Under the pieces are notes generated by a model. It was not told the DNA's origin and did not search any database. It saw only the letters and a list, made by a program, of their open reading frames with translations. Position numbers and translations under genes: made by a program. DNA of 64,000 nucleotides from Deltaproteobacteria bacterium (GTDB lineage: Bacteria; Myxococcota_A; Polyangia; JAAYKL01): positions 1 through 64,000 of the forward strand of contig JAFGQN010000096.1 in the NCBI GenBank assembly GCA_016935665.1. Direction: 5' to 3'. Shown in pieces: positions 42,990 to 51,474 of the stretch (positions are counted from its first letter, which is position 1; the number at the start of each line of letters is the position of its first letter).

Positions 42990-44024
42990 TTACCTTGGGT
43001 CGTTCAAATCACATATCACGGCGTTGTGGTCCACCCGCGCCACTTTCTGTGGATATTCAAAATCCGCGTCCAGCTCACTCGACTTTACGATAAAGCATTC
43101 GCCCCGCGCAAAGTTGGTAACCACGCGGTCCAGACTGCGTGCGCCATAGCGTTGTGTGGATGCGGGGCGGCACATGTCATCCAGGGGAGAATGATCCTCA
43201 AACCGGTGCACTCCGCCCATGTACGAATTCCAGATGGAGCTGGCCACTACGTCCGTTGTGCGCGCGGGGTCGAAGTTCCAGTCTCCCAGAAGAATGCTCG
43301 GTATATCGGCATTGGCCGCCAGTCTGAATGTCTGCTGCACCTGAGCCTGCAGACAGCGCACACCGATAGCGGTGGGATGCGTATGAACGATTCGGATGGG
43401 CCCACGTGCCGTGTCCACGACCACATGAGATACTGTGGATTCGTCATCGCATGTATCTTCGTCGCTTTTGCAGTCTCCATATTGGCACGGTGCCATAGGC
43501 AACGGCATGGTGCGTGCGCCATCCATTACAAATTCTCCAGGGGCCACGCCCCGAATTTTCCCAAACCGTTTATGAACTCCCACACATTCAATATGGTGCC
43601 GTTCATCACAGACAATTGAGTAATCCGGCCCCAGAATCCGGCGAGCGGCGGGCTGAGCTTCAGAGCAGGTGTTTTCCGGATTTTTCTCGGAAAATGCTGC
43701 ACAGGCTTTTGGGGAGAGCACTTCCTGCAACGCAATTACGTCCGGCTCGAACTGGGCGATTTTTTTGGCGATATGTCTTTCGTACGCTATTTTTTTTATT
43801 CGCAGCGAATACCTGGCATCACTGGTATCGGAATTGCCAATGTTGTAACTCATCACCGTCATGTTGGGGAGCGCGTCGTCGGGGATGTATCGGTCATCGC
43901 AATCTGGACTGGGCACACAGGCGACGCCAACAATCATCAGTGCACAAAAACAGGCGAGGGTGAACAGTGCGTTGGGACCAGTTGTTTTATGGCCTTTTTT
44001 TATGTGGCGTTGTGGGGTTGTCAT
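42990..44024 (-). CDS. Lipoprotein endonuclease/exonuclease/phosphatase (EEP) family
   Basis: 344 residues. Lipoprotein signal with MIVGVAC. EEP motifs in order: MSYNIGNSD, DVIALQEVL (metal Glu), THPTAIG, LLGDWNFDP and RVDHNAVICDL (catalytic Asp-His). The family cleaves phosphodiesters in nucleic acids, sphingomyelin or inositol phosphates. A lipid anchor suggests action at the cell surface or periplasm. AAGGAG lies 8 nt before ATG 44024. Probably cotranscribed with the barrel protein downstream. Substrate unknown. Confidence 0.8.
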   Translation of the reverse strand: MTTPQRHIKKGHKTTGPNALFTLACFCALMIVGVACVPSPDCDDRYIPDDALPNMTVMSYNIGNSDTSDARYSLRIKKIAYERHIAKKIAQFEPDVIALQEVLSPKACAAFSEKNPENTCSEAQPAARRILGPDYSIVCDERHHIECVGVHKRFGKIRGVAPGEFVMDGARTMPLPMAPCQYGDCKSDEDTCDDESTVSHVVVDTARGPIRIVHTHPTAIGVRCLQAQVQQTFRLAANADIPSILLGDWNFDPARTTDVVASSIWNSYMGGVHRFEDHSPLDDMCRPASTQRYGARSLDRVVTNFARGECFIVKSSELDADFEYPQKVARVDHNAVICDLNDPR

Positions 44025-44357
44025 ATGCAGACTCCTTATCCGAATGGGAACGTCCCACTCTGCCTAATCAACACATCCCCAAGGATGTTTGCAGCGGAGT
44101 TTCAGTGAACTGCAACCAGGTGTCGGTGAATCACGTATTATTGCCGGTGGATGCGTCAGCATCATTTAACGACGACATCACCTGTCGAAGTCCCTGCTTC
44201 AACATTTGGAATTGCATTATTGGTACCAGAAGCGGGCCATTGCTGTTTTCCCCGTTTTTCAAAATAGATGACAATTCCGGGTGATGACATTTCAAGTGAA
44301 AATGCTAAATATCAATAGTCCTTGAAATATCGTTGGAAAAGAAAAGTGGCGACGTCT
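44025..44357. other. Intergenic region without recognised gene
   Basis: A 333-nt gap between two minus-strand genes. Short frames exist but none has a ribosome site or protein-like composition. It should hold the promoter of the EEP nuclease gene and the end of the lipoprotein gene at 44358. No clear terminator stem with U-run was found. Confidence 0.4.
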
Positions 44358-45005
44358 TCAGTTGGCGGAATGGGGACGGCTGGTGTCACCGTGCTGGCGG
44401 GATGCTTCCAGAAGGATACCTTTTACGTCGCCCATAAAGCTTTTTGCATCGGCGTATTTGCGCAGGCCAAATGATGCATGGATTCCATCCTGAGTCCACA
44501 TGCCAACCTCTCCAATAAATCCTTCGCCCTGGATGTCGGCGGTGCGTTCATAGGTAAAAAACAGATGCTCGCCATCGGCTCCCAGAATAAACACGTAGTA
44601 GCAATCCAGCGTATTCTGCGGCGAATCAAACGTCAGTAATGCGGCGCCTGCAGGATTAACCACATCAACGGATATGCCTCTGGCAAACTCGGCAGAGACC
44701 ACCTCGGTTGCGGTTTCCTTGAGCGCCTGAGTGTTGTGGTTGAGCAAATCCGTTAGAAAAGCGCCATCGGTCTGGAATGTCCAGTCGGGGAGCACCTGGT
44801 GCTGAAAAAGATAAATGCGTTTGTCCAGCGGCAACGCGGTGATGTCACCAACATCGCCATCATCCGCCACATTGGGCAATTCGGATTGTGTGGCCGTGGT
44901 GTCTGTCGGCGGTGTGGAAGCCACGACCTGTGAACTGGACGATGCGCATGATGCCAACGCCAGCGGTACAGTTATTGATACAAAGATGCATGAAAGCCAT
45001 TTCAT
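44358..45005 (-). CDS. Lipoprotein of unknown function
   Basis: 215 residues from ATG 45005 (AAGGAG 8 nt upstream); a longer frame to 45128 has no ribosome site. The signal ends LALASC. The mature part starts with a short Ser/Thr linker (ASSSSQVVASTPPTD) and then an alpha/beta domain (RIYLFQHQVLPDWTFQ, VFILGADGEHLFFTYE, GEVGMWTQDGIHASFG). No family recognised. It is read away from the cobalamin riboswitch, so that intergenic region carries divergent promoters. Confidence 0.65.
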   Translation of the reverse strand: MKWLSCIFVSITVPLALASCASSSSQVVASTPPTDTTATQSELPNVADDGDVGDITALPLDKRIYLFQHQVLPDWTFQTDGAFLTDLLNHNTQALKETATEVVSAEFARGISVDVVNPAGAALLTFDSPQNTLDCYYVFILGADGEHLFFTYERTADIQGEGFIGEVGMWTQDGIHASFGLRKYADAKSFMGDVKGILLEASRQHGDTSRPHSAN

Positions 45006-45289
45006 TTGAAGGACTCCTTTCCTGTTCGCGTCGCAATTCCGTGAGCGACATCGGTCTGTGACGGGCGTGGGGGGATTTGGGGACAATGAATATGATGTCA
45101 TTTTTTTAATCTCAGCTGAATATTGCAAAATACCTATAATAAAGATTTGGTATATTTGGATTATTTCAAGTTTTCTGGATTTTTTTTGATGATTTCCAGC
45201 ATTTGTTGGCGTCGCCTCCCAAAAGGGGCGCCCAAACCTTTCCCCTTGACTTTCGCCGATAAATCAGCGAAATGGTTTGCCGTTGCAGC
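45006..45289. other. Divergent promoter region before the cobalamin riboswitch
   Basis: AT-rich in its middle (about 45095-45185). It must contain the promoter of the riboswitch transcript and of the lipoprotein gene at 44358-45005. No coding frame or clear promoter consensus was assigned. Confidence 0.4.
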
Positions 45290-45470
45290 AATACTGCTGA
45301 CTTTTAAAACTAAAATTGAACCTTCGTTTTGGGGAAGCCGGTGAGAATCCGGCGCGGTCGCGCCACTGTGAACCGGAGTTCGTTCCATAGGCCACTGATT
45401 CAATGGAATTGGGAAGGTGGGACGGAATACGACAATTGTCGAACCCGGAAGCCAGGATATCCATACATGG
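45290..45470 (+). promoter_or_regulatory. Cobalamin riboswitch
   Basis: The conserved core of cobalamin riboswitches is present: gccggtgagaatccggc at 45337-45353, gcggtcgcgccactgtgaa at 45354-45372, and the closing segment gaagccaggatatcc at 45449-45463. The kissing-loop arm lies between them. It should bind adenosyl- or methylcobalamin and repress the downstream operon when the vitamin is plentiful. A stem cattaacc (45478-45485) with ggttaatg (45500-45507) follows without a U-run, so control is more likely through ribosome access than termination. The outer limits are approximate. Confidence 0.93.
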
Positions 45471-45545
45471 TTCATATCATTAACCTTTTTTCCGATAAGG
45501 GTTAATGTTTGACACTGCTCTTCGCGCAAAAGGGTTGGGTTGAAA

Positions 45546-47702
45546 ATGAACTTTCACTCCCTCTTACCGCGCTGTTGCGAGGGAGACCGGTTCCTCCAGC
45601 ATCTCGGTTTTGTTATCTGTGCTCTCCTGGTTGTCTGTGGGCGGATAGCCGTGGCAGATGATACCGTCGAAGACGTGTCCTTGGACGATGAATCTGTGGA
45701 CTGGGCGGCGTTCGATGACTTCGATGAGGGCAGTGCTGATGAATTTGAAAGTGATATTCATGGGTTAACCGCTTCTCCCGTCGATGAAACCACTGCCGCT
45801 GCTGAATCGGTTGATGTCTCCAATGAACATAAAAAGTATAATTCTGTAAGCGAAGTACTGGGGCAGCGTGTCGGGGTTCAGGTGCGCACCATGGGCGGAC
45901 CGGGGACGTACAGTGTGGCGAGTATCCGGGGCGCTGATGCACCGCAGGTGGCCATTTATCTGGACGGCATATTGCTGAATTCCGGTGGGTTTTCCTCTGT
46001 GGACCTGGGTGACCTTAGCCTGGATGGTCTGGAAAGAATCGATGTGTATCGCGGGACGACACCCGTCTCGCTGGGATTGGGCAGCATTGGCGGCGCCATT
46101 TCCCTGCAAAGCAGAAAAGCAGAGGGCACTTCCACGGAACTGGTTGCAGGGGCAGGATCGTGGGGGGCCAAAAAGGCGACGGCGTTTCACCGGGCCACCC
46201 ATGGAAAAGTGAACCTGCTGCTGATTTTGGGCGTGGCAGGCGCAAAGGGTGATTTCGAGTATCTCAACACCAAAGGCACGTGGCTGACTGACGATGACGA
46301 CGAGGTGATGCGGCGCGAAAACAATGACTATGTTGGGGTGTCTGCGCTTACCAAACTGTCCACAAAGATTGGGCGCTCAAAAGTCACATTTTTTAATGAC
46401 CTTTACGTAAAAGATCAGGGGGTTGCCAGCGGGGAAACCATTCCAGGAGCAACGGCAACCCTTAAATCCCTCAGAGAACTGGCCGCTATCCAGGGGGAAC
46501 GATTCTTCAACGAAAATCACGCGTTCCTTTGGTCGCTGAGTTACATGTTTCAGCAGAGTGTGTTTTACGATCCGGACAGTACGCTGGGCGTTGGCCATCA
46601 AAACCAGCGATTGCGCGCCAATACCGCGTCGGGATTTGGGGTTTGGCGGTACCTGGGGAAAAAATCAATTCAGTTTGATGTGCGGTTGGAAAGCAAGGTC
46701 GGAACATTTGTTGCGGAGGATTTTCTCTCGTCGGATGGACCACAGCCGGGGGTGCGATATCAGCTGGGTTCAGGCCTGGAAATACGATGGTCACCGGTAA
46801 AGGGAGTGCATGTTGTTCCATCGGTCCGCTATTTGTATGAGCACACCAGCAGTGAACTTCCCCCGGCAATGGGGCAGCGGGATTCCCAAAGCATTTTGCG
46901 CAACGATCATTATGTCTTGCCTTCAGTGGGCGTTCGCTGGCAATTGTCCAGCCGGCATACGTTTTTAACCAATGTGGGCCGCTATGTCCGCACGCCGGAT
47001 TTGTTTGAAATGTTTGGCGATCGCGGTTCAACCACTGGTAATTCTGATTTGATTGCCGAGAAGGGATTCAATGCGGATGCCGGCATGAAGTATGATTTTG
47101 AGAGGGGCACCGGATTTTTTAAAACCGCGCGGGCCTACATGGGGGTGTTTGGCAGCTGGAGCGATGACCTGATTGCTTACGTGCATAACTCCCAGGATAC
47201 GGTGCGCGCCGCAAATATTTCTTCTGCCCGGACGCTGGGGTTGGAATTGTCACTGAATGTTTCTCTTTGGTCGTGGCTGATGCTGGAGGGCAATTATACG
47301 TACATGGAATCAATAAATCGGTCCAGGCGGCCGGAGTATTGGGAAAATCGTCTGCCAGGGCGACCCGCTCACGAGGCATACGCAAAGATTTCGCTAAGAC
47401 ATCAGCTTTCCCAATGGAAGGGCTCTCTGTGGGCAGATGGCGAGATTGTTGGTGACAATTTTACCGATGAAGCCAATTTGCATCACGATGTGCTGGGCAG
47501 AGCGTTGTTGGGCTCTGGATTGCAAATGGAGTACCTGCCTGCACGACTGACGTTAACATTCGAAATTAAAAACCTGCTCAATACCATTCAGGTTGAAGAT
47601 GAAGATAAAGATAACGGCGTTCGCATGCGGTCGCTGAGGGACTATAGCTCGTTTCCGCTACCGGGACGAACCATCTTCGCTACCCTTCACTGGAAGGTAT
47701 GA
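45546..47702 (+). CDS. btuB: TonB-dependent cobalamin receptor BtuB-like
   Basis: 718 residues from ATG 45546 (weak AGGG upstream; TTG 45540 also in frame). Signal peptide (cleavage near AVA-DDT), an acidic stretch, then the plug domain (SEVLGQRVGVQVRTMGG, ASIRGADAPQVAIYLDGIL, LERIDVYRGTTPVSLG) and a 22-strand barrel ending TIFATLHWKV. Position directly behind a cobalamin riboswitch and ahead of Cob genes fixes the substrate as a corrinoid. The N-terminal region is unusually acidic, and no typical TonB box is obvious. No tonB/exbBD genes lie in the window, so energy comes from elsewhere in the genome. Confidence 0.9.
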   Translation: MNFHSLLPRCCEGDRFLQHLGFVICALLVVCGRIAVADDTVEDVSLDDESVDWAAFDDFDEGSADEFESDIHGLTASPVDETTAAAESVDVSNEHKKYNSVSEVLGQRVGVQVRTMGGPGTYSVASIRGADAPQVAIYLDGILLNSGGFSSVDLGDLSLDGLERIDVYRGTTPVSLGLGSIGGAISLQSRKAEGTSTELVAGAGSWGAKKATAFHRATHGKVNLLLILGVAGAKGDFEYLNTKGTWLTDDDDEVMRRENNDYVGVSALTKLSTKIGRSKVTFFNDLYVKDQGVASGETIPGATATLKSLRELAAIQGERFFNENHAFLWSLSYMFQQSVFYDPDSTLGVGHQNQRLRANTASGFGVWRYLGKKSIQFDVRLESKVGTFVAEDFLSSDGPQPGVRYQLGSGLEIRWSPVKGVHVVPSVRYLYEHTSSELPPAMGQRDSQSILRNDHYVLPSVGVRWQLSSRHTFLTNVGRYVRTPDLFEMFGDRGSTTGNSDLIAEKGFNADAGMKYDFERGTGFFKTARAYMGVFGSWSDDLIAYVHNSQDTVRAANISSARTLGLELSLNVSLWSWLMLEGNYTYMESINRSRRPEYWENRLPGRPAHEAYAKISLRHQLSQWKGSLWADGEIVGDNFTDEANLHHDVLGRALLGSGLQMEYLPARLTLTFEIKNLLNTIQVEDEDKDNGVRMRSLRDYSSFPLPGRTIFATLHWKV

Positions 47703-47748
47703 GATGTCTTTAAACGAAACAGGAAAATCATTTGAAAGGATATAAGAG

Positions 47749-49002
47749 ATGACAACTTTTACCAACAAACTGCGTTTTTTACTGCCGGCAATGTGTCTGG
47801 TGGTGGTGTTTGGGGGATGCGAAGATTCAGTGACAGATTATAGCAATCTCACTTCGGGGGATACGGCGACCTCGAGCGACACCGACACGATGGTAACCGG
47901 AACAGATAATATTGGCATTCCAGGAACCGATTCGGATTCGGTTTTGGACACCGACAGCAGTTCTGATTCTGCCAGCGACTCAGCAGTGGTCACACCTGTG
48001 GCCACCAACGCGGTTGTGATGACCAGCGACTACGAATCGGGGGCGGTTTCGGTATTGGCGACAGGGACCCGTTCGCAGGTGGGTGACCGGCTGGTTGTCC
48101 ATTCTGATACGGTGTGTCGATACGATGCCATTACCGACAACGTGTTTTTGGTTTCCAGACTGGGGTCCGACGCTGTGACCGTGTTGAGCCCCAAGGCGGA
48201 TTTTGCGCCAATTCAGCAATATTCCGTTGATCCGGGAACAAATGCACAGGACATCGCGGTGGTCAGCGCAGAACGCGCATATGTGCCCCGATTTGCGTCA
48301 GCGGATATCCTGGTGGTGAACCCATTGACCGGGGCAAAACTTGGTCGGGTTGACGCGTCGCCTTATGCGGATGCCGACGGCAATCCGGAAGCGGCGCAGG
48401 CAATTTACAAAGATGGCGTGGTGTATGTGACCCTGCAGCGCCTGGATCCCTCATGGCAAACCACTGCCTACAGTTCGGTGCTGATGATTGATGCCGCATC
48501 AGGCGCCGTGCAAAAAGAGGCAAAACTGACAGGGAAAAATCCCACCGGTGTGCTGCGGTTCAACGACACGTTGCAGGCCTTCATCCTGGCTGAAACGGGC
48601 GCTTACGGCGTGTTGGATGGTGGTGTTGAAACCCTGAAAGCCGATGGCACCCCCAGCGGCATGATTGTGACCGAGCAAACCCTGGGCGGTGATGTGATGG
48701 ATGCCATCGTGACCAAACCTGATTTGGGATTTGCCGTGATTGGCGTCCCCGGCGCCGATGGCGCCAATACCCAGCTGGTCACATTCAATCCTATGACCGG
48801 GGCCAAAGGTCAAATCCTTATCGCGTCAGAGGGCTATGCCATGTCTTTTATGGCGTTGCTTGGTCAAAAAGAGATTTGGGTGTCCGATCGTCATTTCACA
48901 AACTCAGGTGTGCGCGTTTTTGATGCAAAGACAGCAGCGGAACTGACACCAGCCCCTGTGAATGTGGGATTGCCCCCAGCAATGATTTGTTTTGACAGGT
49001 AA
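47749..49002 (+). CDS. Beta-propeller surface lipoprotein, BtuG-like
   Basis: 417 residues. Lipoprotein signal with VVFGGC (Cys about 25), a 60-residue Asp/Ser/Thr linker, then repeated blades of about 45 residues: SDYESGAVSVLATG, NVFLVSRLGSDAVTVLSP, RAYVPRFASADILVVNPLTG, GVVYVTLQRLD and SSVLMIDAASGAVQ. This is a YncE-like beta-propeller. In Bacteroides, the propeller lipoprotein BtuG sits on BtuB and binds B12 very tightly. Here the gene lies 46 nt after btuB in the same riboswitch operon, so a corrinoid-capture role is likely. Sequence identity to BtuG was not tested. AAGGA precedes ATG 47749. Confidence 0.7.
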   Translation: MTTFTNKLRFLLPAMCLVVVFGGCEDSVTDYSNLTSGDTATSSDTDTMVTGTDNIGIPGTDSDSVLDTDSSSDSASDSAVVTPVATNAVVMTSDYESGAVSVLATGTRSQVGDRLVVHSDTVCRYDAITDNVFLVSRLGSDAVTVLSPKADFAPIQQYSVDPGTNAQDIAVVSAERAYVPRFASADILVVNPLTGAKLGRVDASPYADADGNPEAAQAIYKDGVVYVTLQRLDPSWQTTAYSSVLMIDAASGAVQKEAKLTGKNPTGVLRFNDTLQAFILAETGAYGVLDGGVETLKADGTPSGMIVTEQTLGGDVMDAIVTKPDLGFAVIGVPGADGANTQLVTFNPMTGAKGQILIASEGYAMSFMALLGQKEIWVSDRHFTNSGVRVFDAKTAAELTPAPVNVGLPPAMICFDR

Positions 49003-49003
49003 C

Positions 49004-49831
49004 ATGACATCAACTCATACACCATCATTGCCTTTGGGTATCCCGCCTTTGTCGGGGCGATTTTCGTTTCGTCTGGGCGCCACATCTTATGTGGTGCCGG
49101 CGGATTTACTGCCCAATATTGAAGCCCTGGCCGGACTGGTGGACGATGTGGAAGTGGTGCTGTTTGAATCGGAGGCGTTCTCCAACCTGCCTGGAGAGGA
49201 CGTGATTGAGCGCATGGCACAGATTGGGCAGCAGCATGGCATGAGTTTTACCATTCACTTTCCCCTGGATGTGTCTTTGGGAGATGCCGATGAGGACGAG
49301 CGGGTGCGCGGTGTTCATCAGTGCCTGCGCATTGTTGAGCTGACCAGGCCGCTTTTGCCGTTTGGGTACGTATTGCATTTGATGTGTCCAAACGAAATGG
49401 CGTCATCGACGGCTCTAAGACGCCGCTGGCAGGAGCGCTGTGTGGATTCGGTGAAGCATGTTTTGGACTCGGGCGCTGTGGCCCCAGGGGATATTTGCGT
49501 GGAAAACCTCTCGTATCCCTTTGAATACGCCTACCCCGTGGTGGAAATGCTGAATCTGTCGGTGTGTATGGACGTGGGGCATGTGCTGATGAATGGATAT
49601 GATTATCACCAGCATTTTCAGCGCTATTGGGAGCGAACGCGGGTGATGCATCTTCACGGACTTTGGGAGGGCGCTGACCATTGTGCGCTGACCCATTTGC
49701 CCAAAGAGATTCTCGGTCAGATTTTAGAAAACGCCGCCGCGTCGGATACCGAGCGCGTGCTGACCATGGAAGTGTTTGGCACGGACAATTTTGTGGCGTC
49801 GATGGGCGTGATGAAAGGGATGCTGCCATGA
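49004..49831 (+). CDS. cbiR: Cobamide remodelling phosphodiesterase CbiR
   Basis: 275 residues from ATG 49004, one base after the preceding stop; a TTG at 48992 also reads in frame. A TIM-barrel of the AP-endonuclease/xylose-isomerase type: RLGATSYVVPADLLPNI, VDDVEVVLFESEA, FTIHFPLD, YVLHLMCPNE, ICVENLSYP, VCMDVGHVLMNG, VMHLHG and LTMEVFG. Repeated His, Glu and Asp at strand ends would bind the metals. CbiR was characterised in Akkermansia muciniphila, where it cuts cobamides to cobinamide phosphate and alpha-ribazole so that a new lower ligand can be fitted. The N-terminal RLGATSYVVPADLLPN and operon position strongly support this. It overlaps cobU as ATGA. Confidence 0.85.
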   Translation: MTSTHTPSLPLGIPPLSGRFSFRLGATSYVVPADLLPNIEALAGLVDDVEVVLFESEAFSNLPGEDVIERMAQIGQQHGMSFTIHFPLDVSLGDADEDERVRGVHQCLRIVELTRPLLPFGYVLHLMCPNEMASSTALRRRWQERCVDSVKHVLDSGAVAPGDICVENLSYPFEYAYPVVEMLNLSVCMDVGHVLMNGYDYHQHFQRYWERTRVMHLHGLWEGADHCALTHLPKEILGQILENAAASDTERVLTMEVFGTDNFVASMGVMKGMLP

Positions 49832-50361
49832 AAAAAGTGATGCTGATTACCGGCGGCGCGCGCAGCGGCAAGAGCCGGTTTGCCCTGGAACTGACCAATG
49901 GAAAGCAACATCGTGCGTTTATTGCCACGGCAACGGTGACGGACCCGGAGATGGCGTCGCGCATTTTGAAACATCGAGAGGAGCGCGGGGATGATTTTGC
50001 CACCATTGAAGCACCGCTGGATTTGGCCTCGGCGTTAACGTCGATTTCATCTGAAACGGAGATTGTCGTGGTGGACTGTTTAACCGTGTGGCTGGGCAAC
50101 CTGATGCATCAACACGGCATGTCTGACCAGCGGTACGACGAAGTAACGGCATTTTTAGACACCATCGCCAATCCGCCCTGTGACGTGGTGATTGTTTCCA
50201 ATGAGCTGGGCATGGGTATTGTGCCGGAAAATCAAATGGCCCGCTGGTTTCGCGATGTGGCGGGACGACTGAATCAGGAGGTGGCGAGATGCGCCACTGA
50301 TTTGGTGTTTATGGTGAGCGGGTATCCCCTGTGGATAAAAGGGGATGCGCCGGATTGTTGA
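49828..50361 (+). CDS. cobU: Adenosylcobinamide kinase / guanylyltransferase
   Basis: 177 residues from ATG 49828, overlapping the cbiR stop (ATGA). The P-loop GGARSGKS (9-16) is followed by the CobU signatures ERGDDFATIEAP, VDCLTVWLGNL, VSNELGMGIVPENQMARWFRD and LNQEVA. It phosphorylates adenosylcobinamide and activates adenosylcobinamide phosphate with GTP to AdoCbi-GDP. Cobinamide phosphate made by CbiR or CbiB can enter directly at the second step. The frame extends upstream but residues before M50 of that frame are not CobU-like. Confidence 0.95.
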   Translation: MKKVMLITGGARSGKSRFALELTNGKQHRAFIATATVTDPEMASRILKHREERGDDFATIEAPLDLASALTSISSETEIVVVDCLTVWLGNLMHQHGMSDQRYDEVTAFLDTIANPPCDVVIVSNELGMGIVPENQMARWFRDVAGRLNQEVARCATDLVFMVSGYPLWIKGDAPDC

Positions 50362-50385
50362 ACGTAAACATAGGAGTTTGTTTAA

Positions 50386-51471
50386 ATGAGTTTATTTGAA
50401 AAAGCCAAAAAAGATATCGTTGAAGTGTCCAGTGAACTGGACGAGCAGATTTGGGCCCATATTAATGATTTGACCAAACCCCCCGGGGCATTGGGCGAAC
50501 TGGAGCAGGTGGCATTTCGCTTTGCGCGCATTCGCCGGGAAACCATTCCAGCTGTTCCTAAAAAGCGTTTGTACACATTTGCCGGGGATCACGGAGTGAC
50601 CGAAGAAGGTGTGTCCGCCTTTCCCGCAGAGGTGACGGTGCAAATGGTGGCCAATATGATGCAGGGCGGCGCGGCAATAAATGTGTTTGGCCGGCATGTG
50701 GACTGCGATGTTCAGGTGGTGGATGTGGGCGTGAATGCGGATTTGTCGGCCATGGAAGGCGTATTGCATCGCAAGGTGCGCATGGGGACGCGTAACATGG
50801 TGACCGAGGCGGCCATGACCGAGGCCGAAGTGATGCAGGCTCTGGAAGTGGGCATTGCGCTGGCCCTCGATGCGGCCGCCGATGGTGTCACGCTGATGGG
50901 CACTGGTGAAATGGGTATTGGCAACACCACGCCTGCCGCAGCGCTGATGCATGTGCTTTTGCCCTGTGACCTCAAACAGATTGTTGGGCGCGGCACCGGT
51001 GTGGACGATGTGGGCCTGCAGCGCAAGCGCGATGCCATTGCGGCCGCTGTGAGACTTCATAGTTTGGATGGCAATGACCAGGATCCTTTATTGGCGCTGC
51101 AAAAAGTGGGAGGGCTGGAAATCGCCGCACTCACCGGATTGATGCTCGGCTGTGCCGCCAAACGCATTGCGGTTGTGGTGGATGGCTTTATTTCTTCGGC
51201 CGCGGCGCTTGTGGCCTGCAAATTGAATCCCGCCACCAGCGACTATCTGCTGTTCAGCCATCTTTCTGCAGAGCAGGGACATCGCCGCTTTGTGGAAGGC
51301 CTTGGGGTGCGTCCCATACTGGATTTGGGCTTTCGGCTGGGAGAAGGCACAGGGGCCGCACTGGCCATGTCACTGGTGGATGCATCGGTTAAAATGATGC
51401 GGGAAATGGCCACGTTCAGCTCGGCGGGCGTTTCCACGGCGCTTGAGGAATCGGGCGAGGGGGCGGCGTAG
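50386..51471 (+). CDS. cobT: Nicotinate-nucleotide:lower-base phosphoribosyltransferase
   Basis: 361 residues. CobT hallmarks: DLTKPPGALGELEQVA near the N-terminus, FAGDHGVTEEGVSAFP, MGTGEMGIGNTTPAAA and the catalytic-glutamate motif RLGEGTGAALAM near residue 319. It transfers ribose phosphate from nicotinate mononucleotide to 5,6-dimethylbenzimidazole or another base, giving the alpha-riboside phosphate used by CobS. AGGAG precedes ATG 50386. Base specificity cannot be read from sequence and decides which cobamide is rebuilt. Confidence 0.95.
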   Translation: MSLFEKAKKDIVEVSSELDEQIWAHINDLTKPPGALGELEQVAFRFARIRRETIPAVPKKRLYTFAGDHGVTEEGVSAFPAEVTVQMVANMMQGGAAINVFGRHVDCDVQVVDVGVNADLSAMEGVLHRKVRMGTRNMVTEAAMTEAEVMQALEVGIALALDAAADGVTLMGTGEMGIGNTTPAAALMHVLLPCDLKQIVGRGTGVDDVGLQRKRDAIAAAVRLHSLDGNDQDPLLALQKVGGLEIAALTGLMLGCAAKRIAVVVDGFISSAAALVACKLNPATSDYLLFSHLSAEQGHRRFVEGLGVRPILDLGFRLGEGTGAALAMSLVDASVKMMREMATFSSAGVSTALEESGEGAA

Positions 51472-51474
51472 CGG

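Noticed and set aside
42678-43619. Plus-strand frame of 313 codons across the barrel and EEP genes
   Set aside because: It crosses two well-supported minus-strand genes and is rich in Cys/His/Arg as expected for an antisense frame.
45478-45507. Rho-independent terminator after the riboswitch
   Set aside because: The stem is present but no U-run follows it, so it is reported only as a possible part of the expression platform.
45765-46202. Minus-strand frames inside btuB
   Set aside because: Shadows of the receptor gene; no ribosome sites or domain signals.
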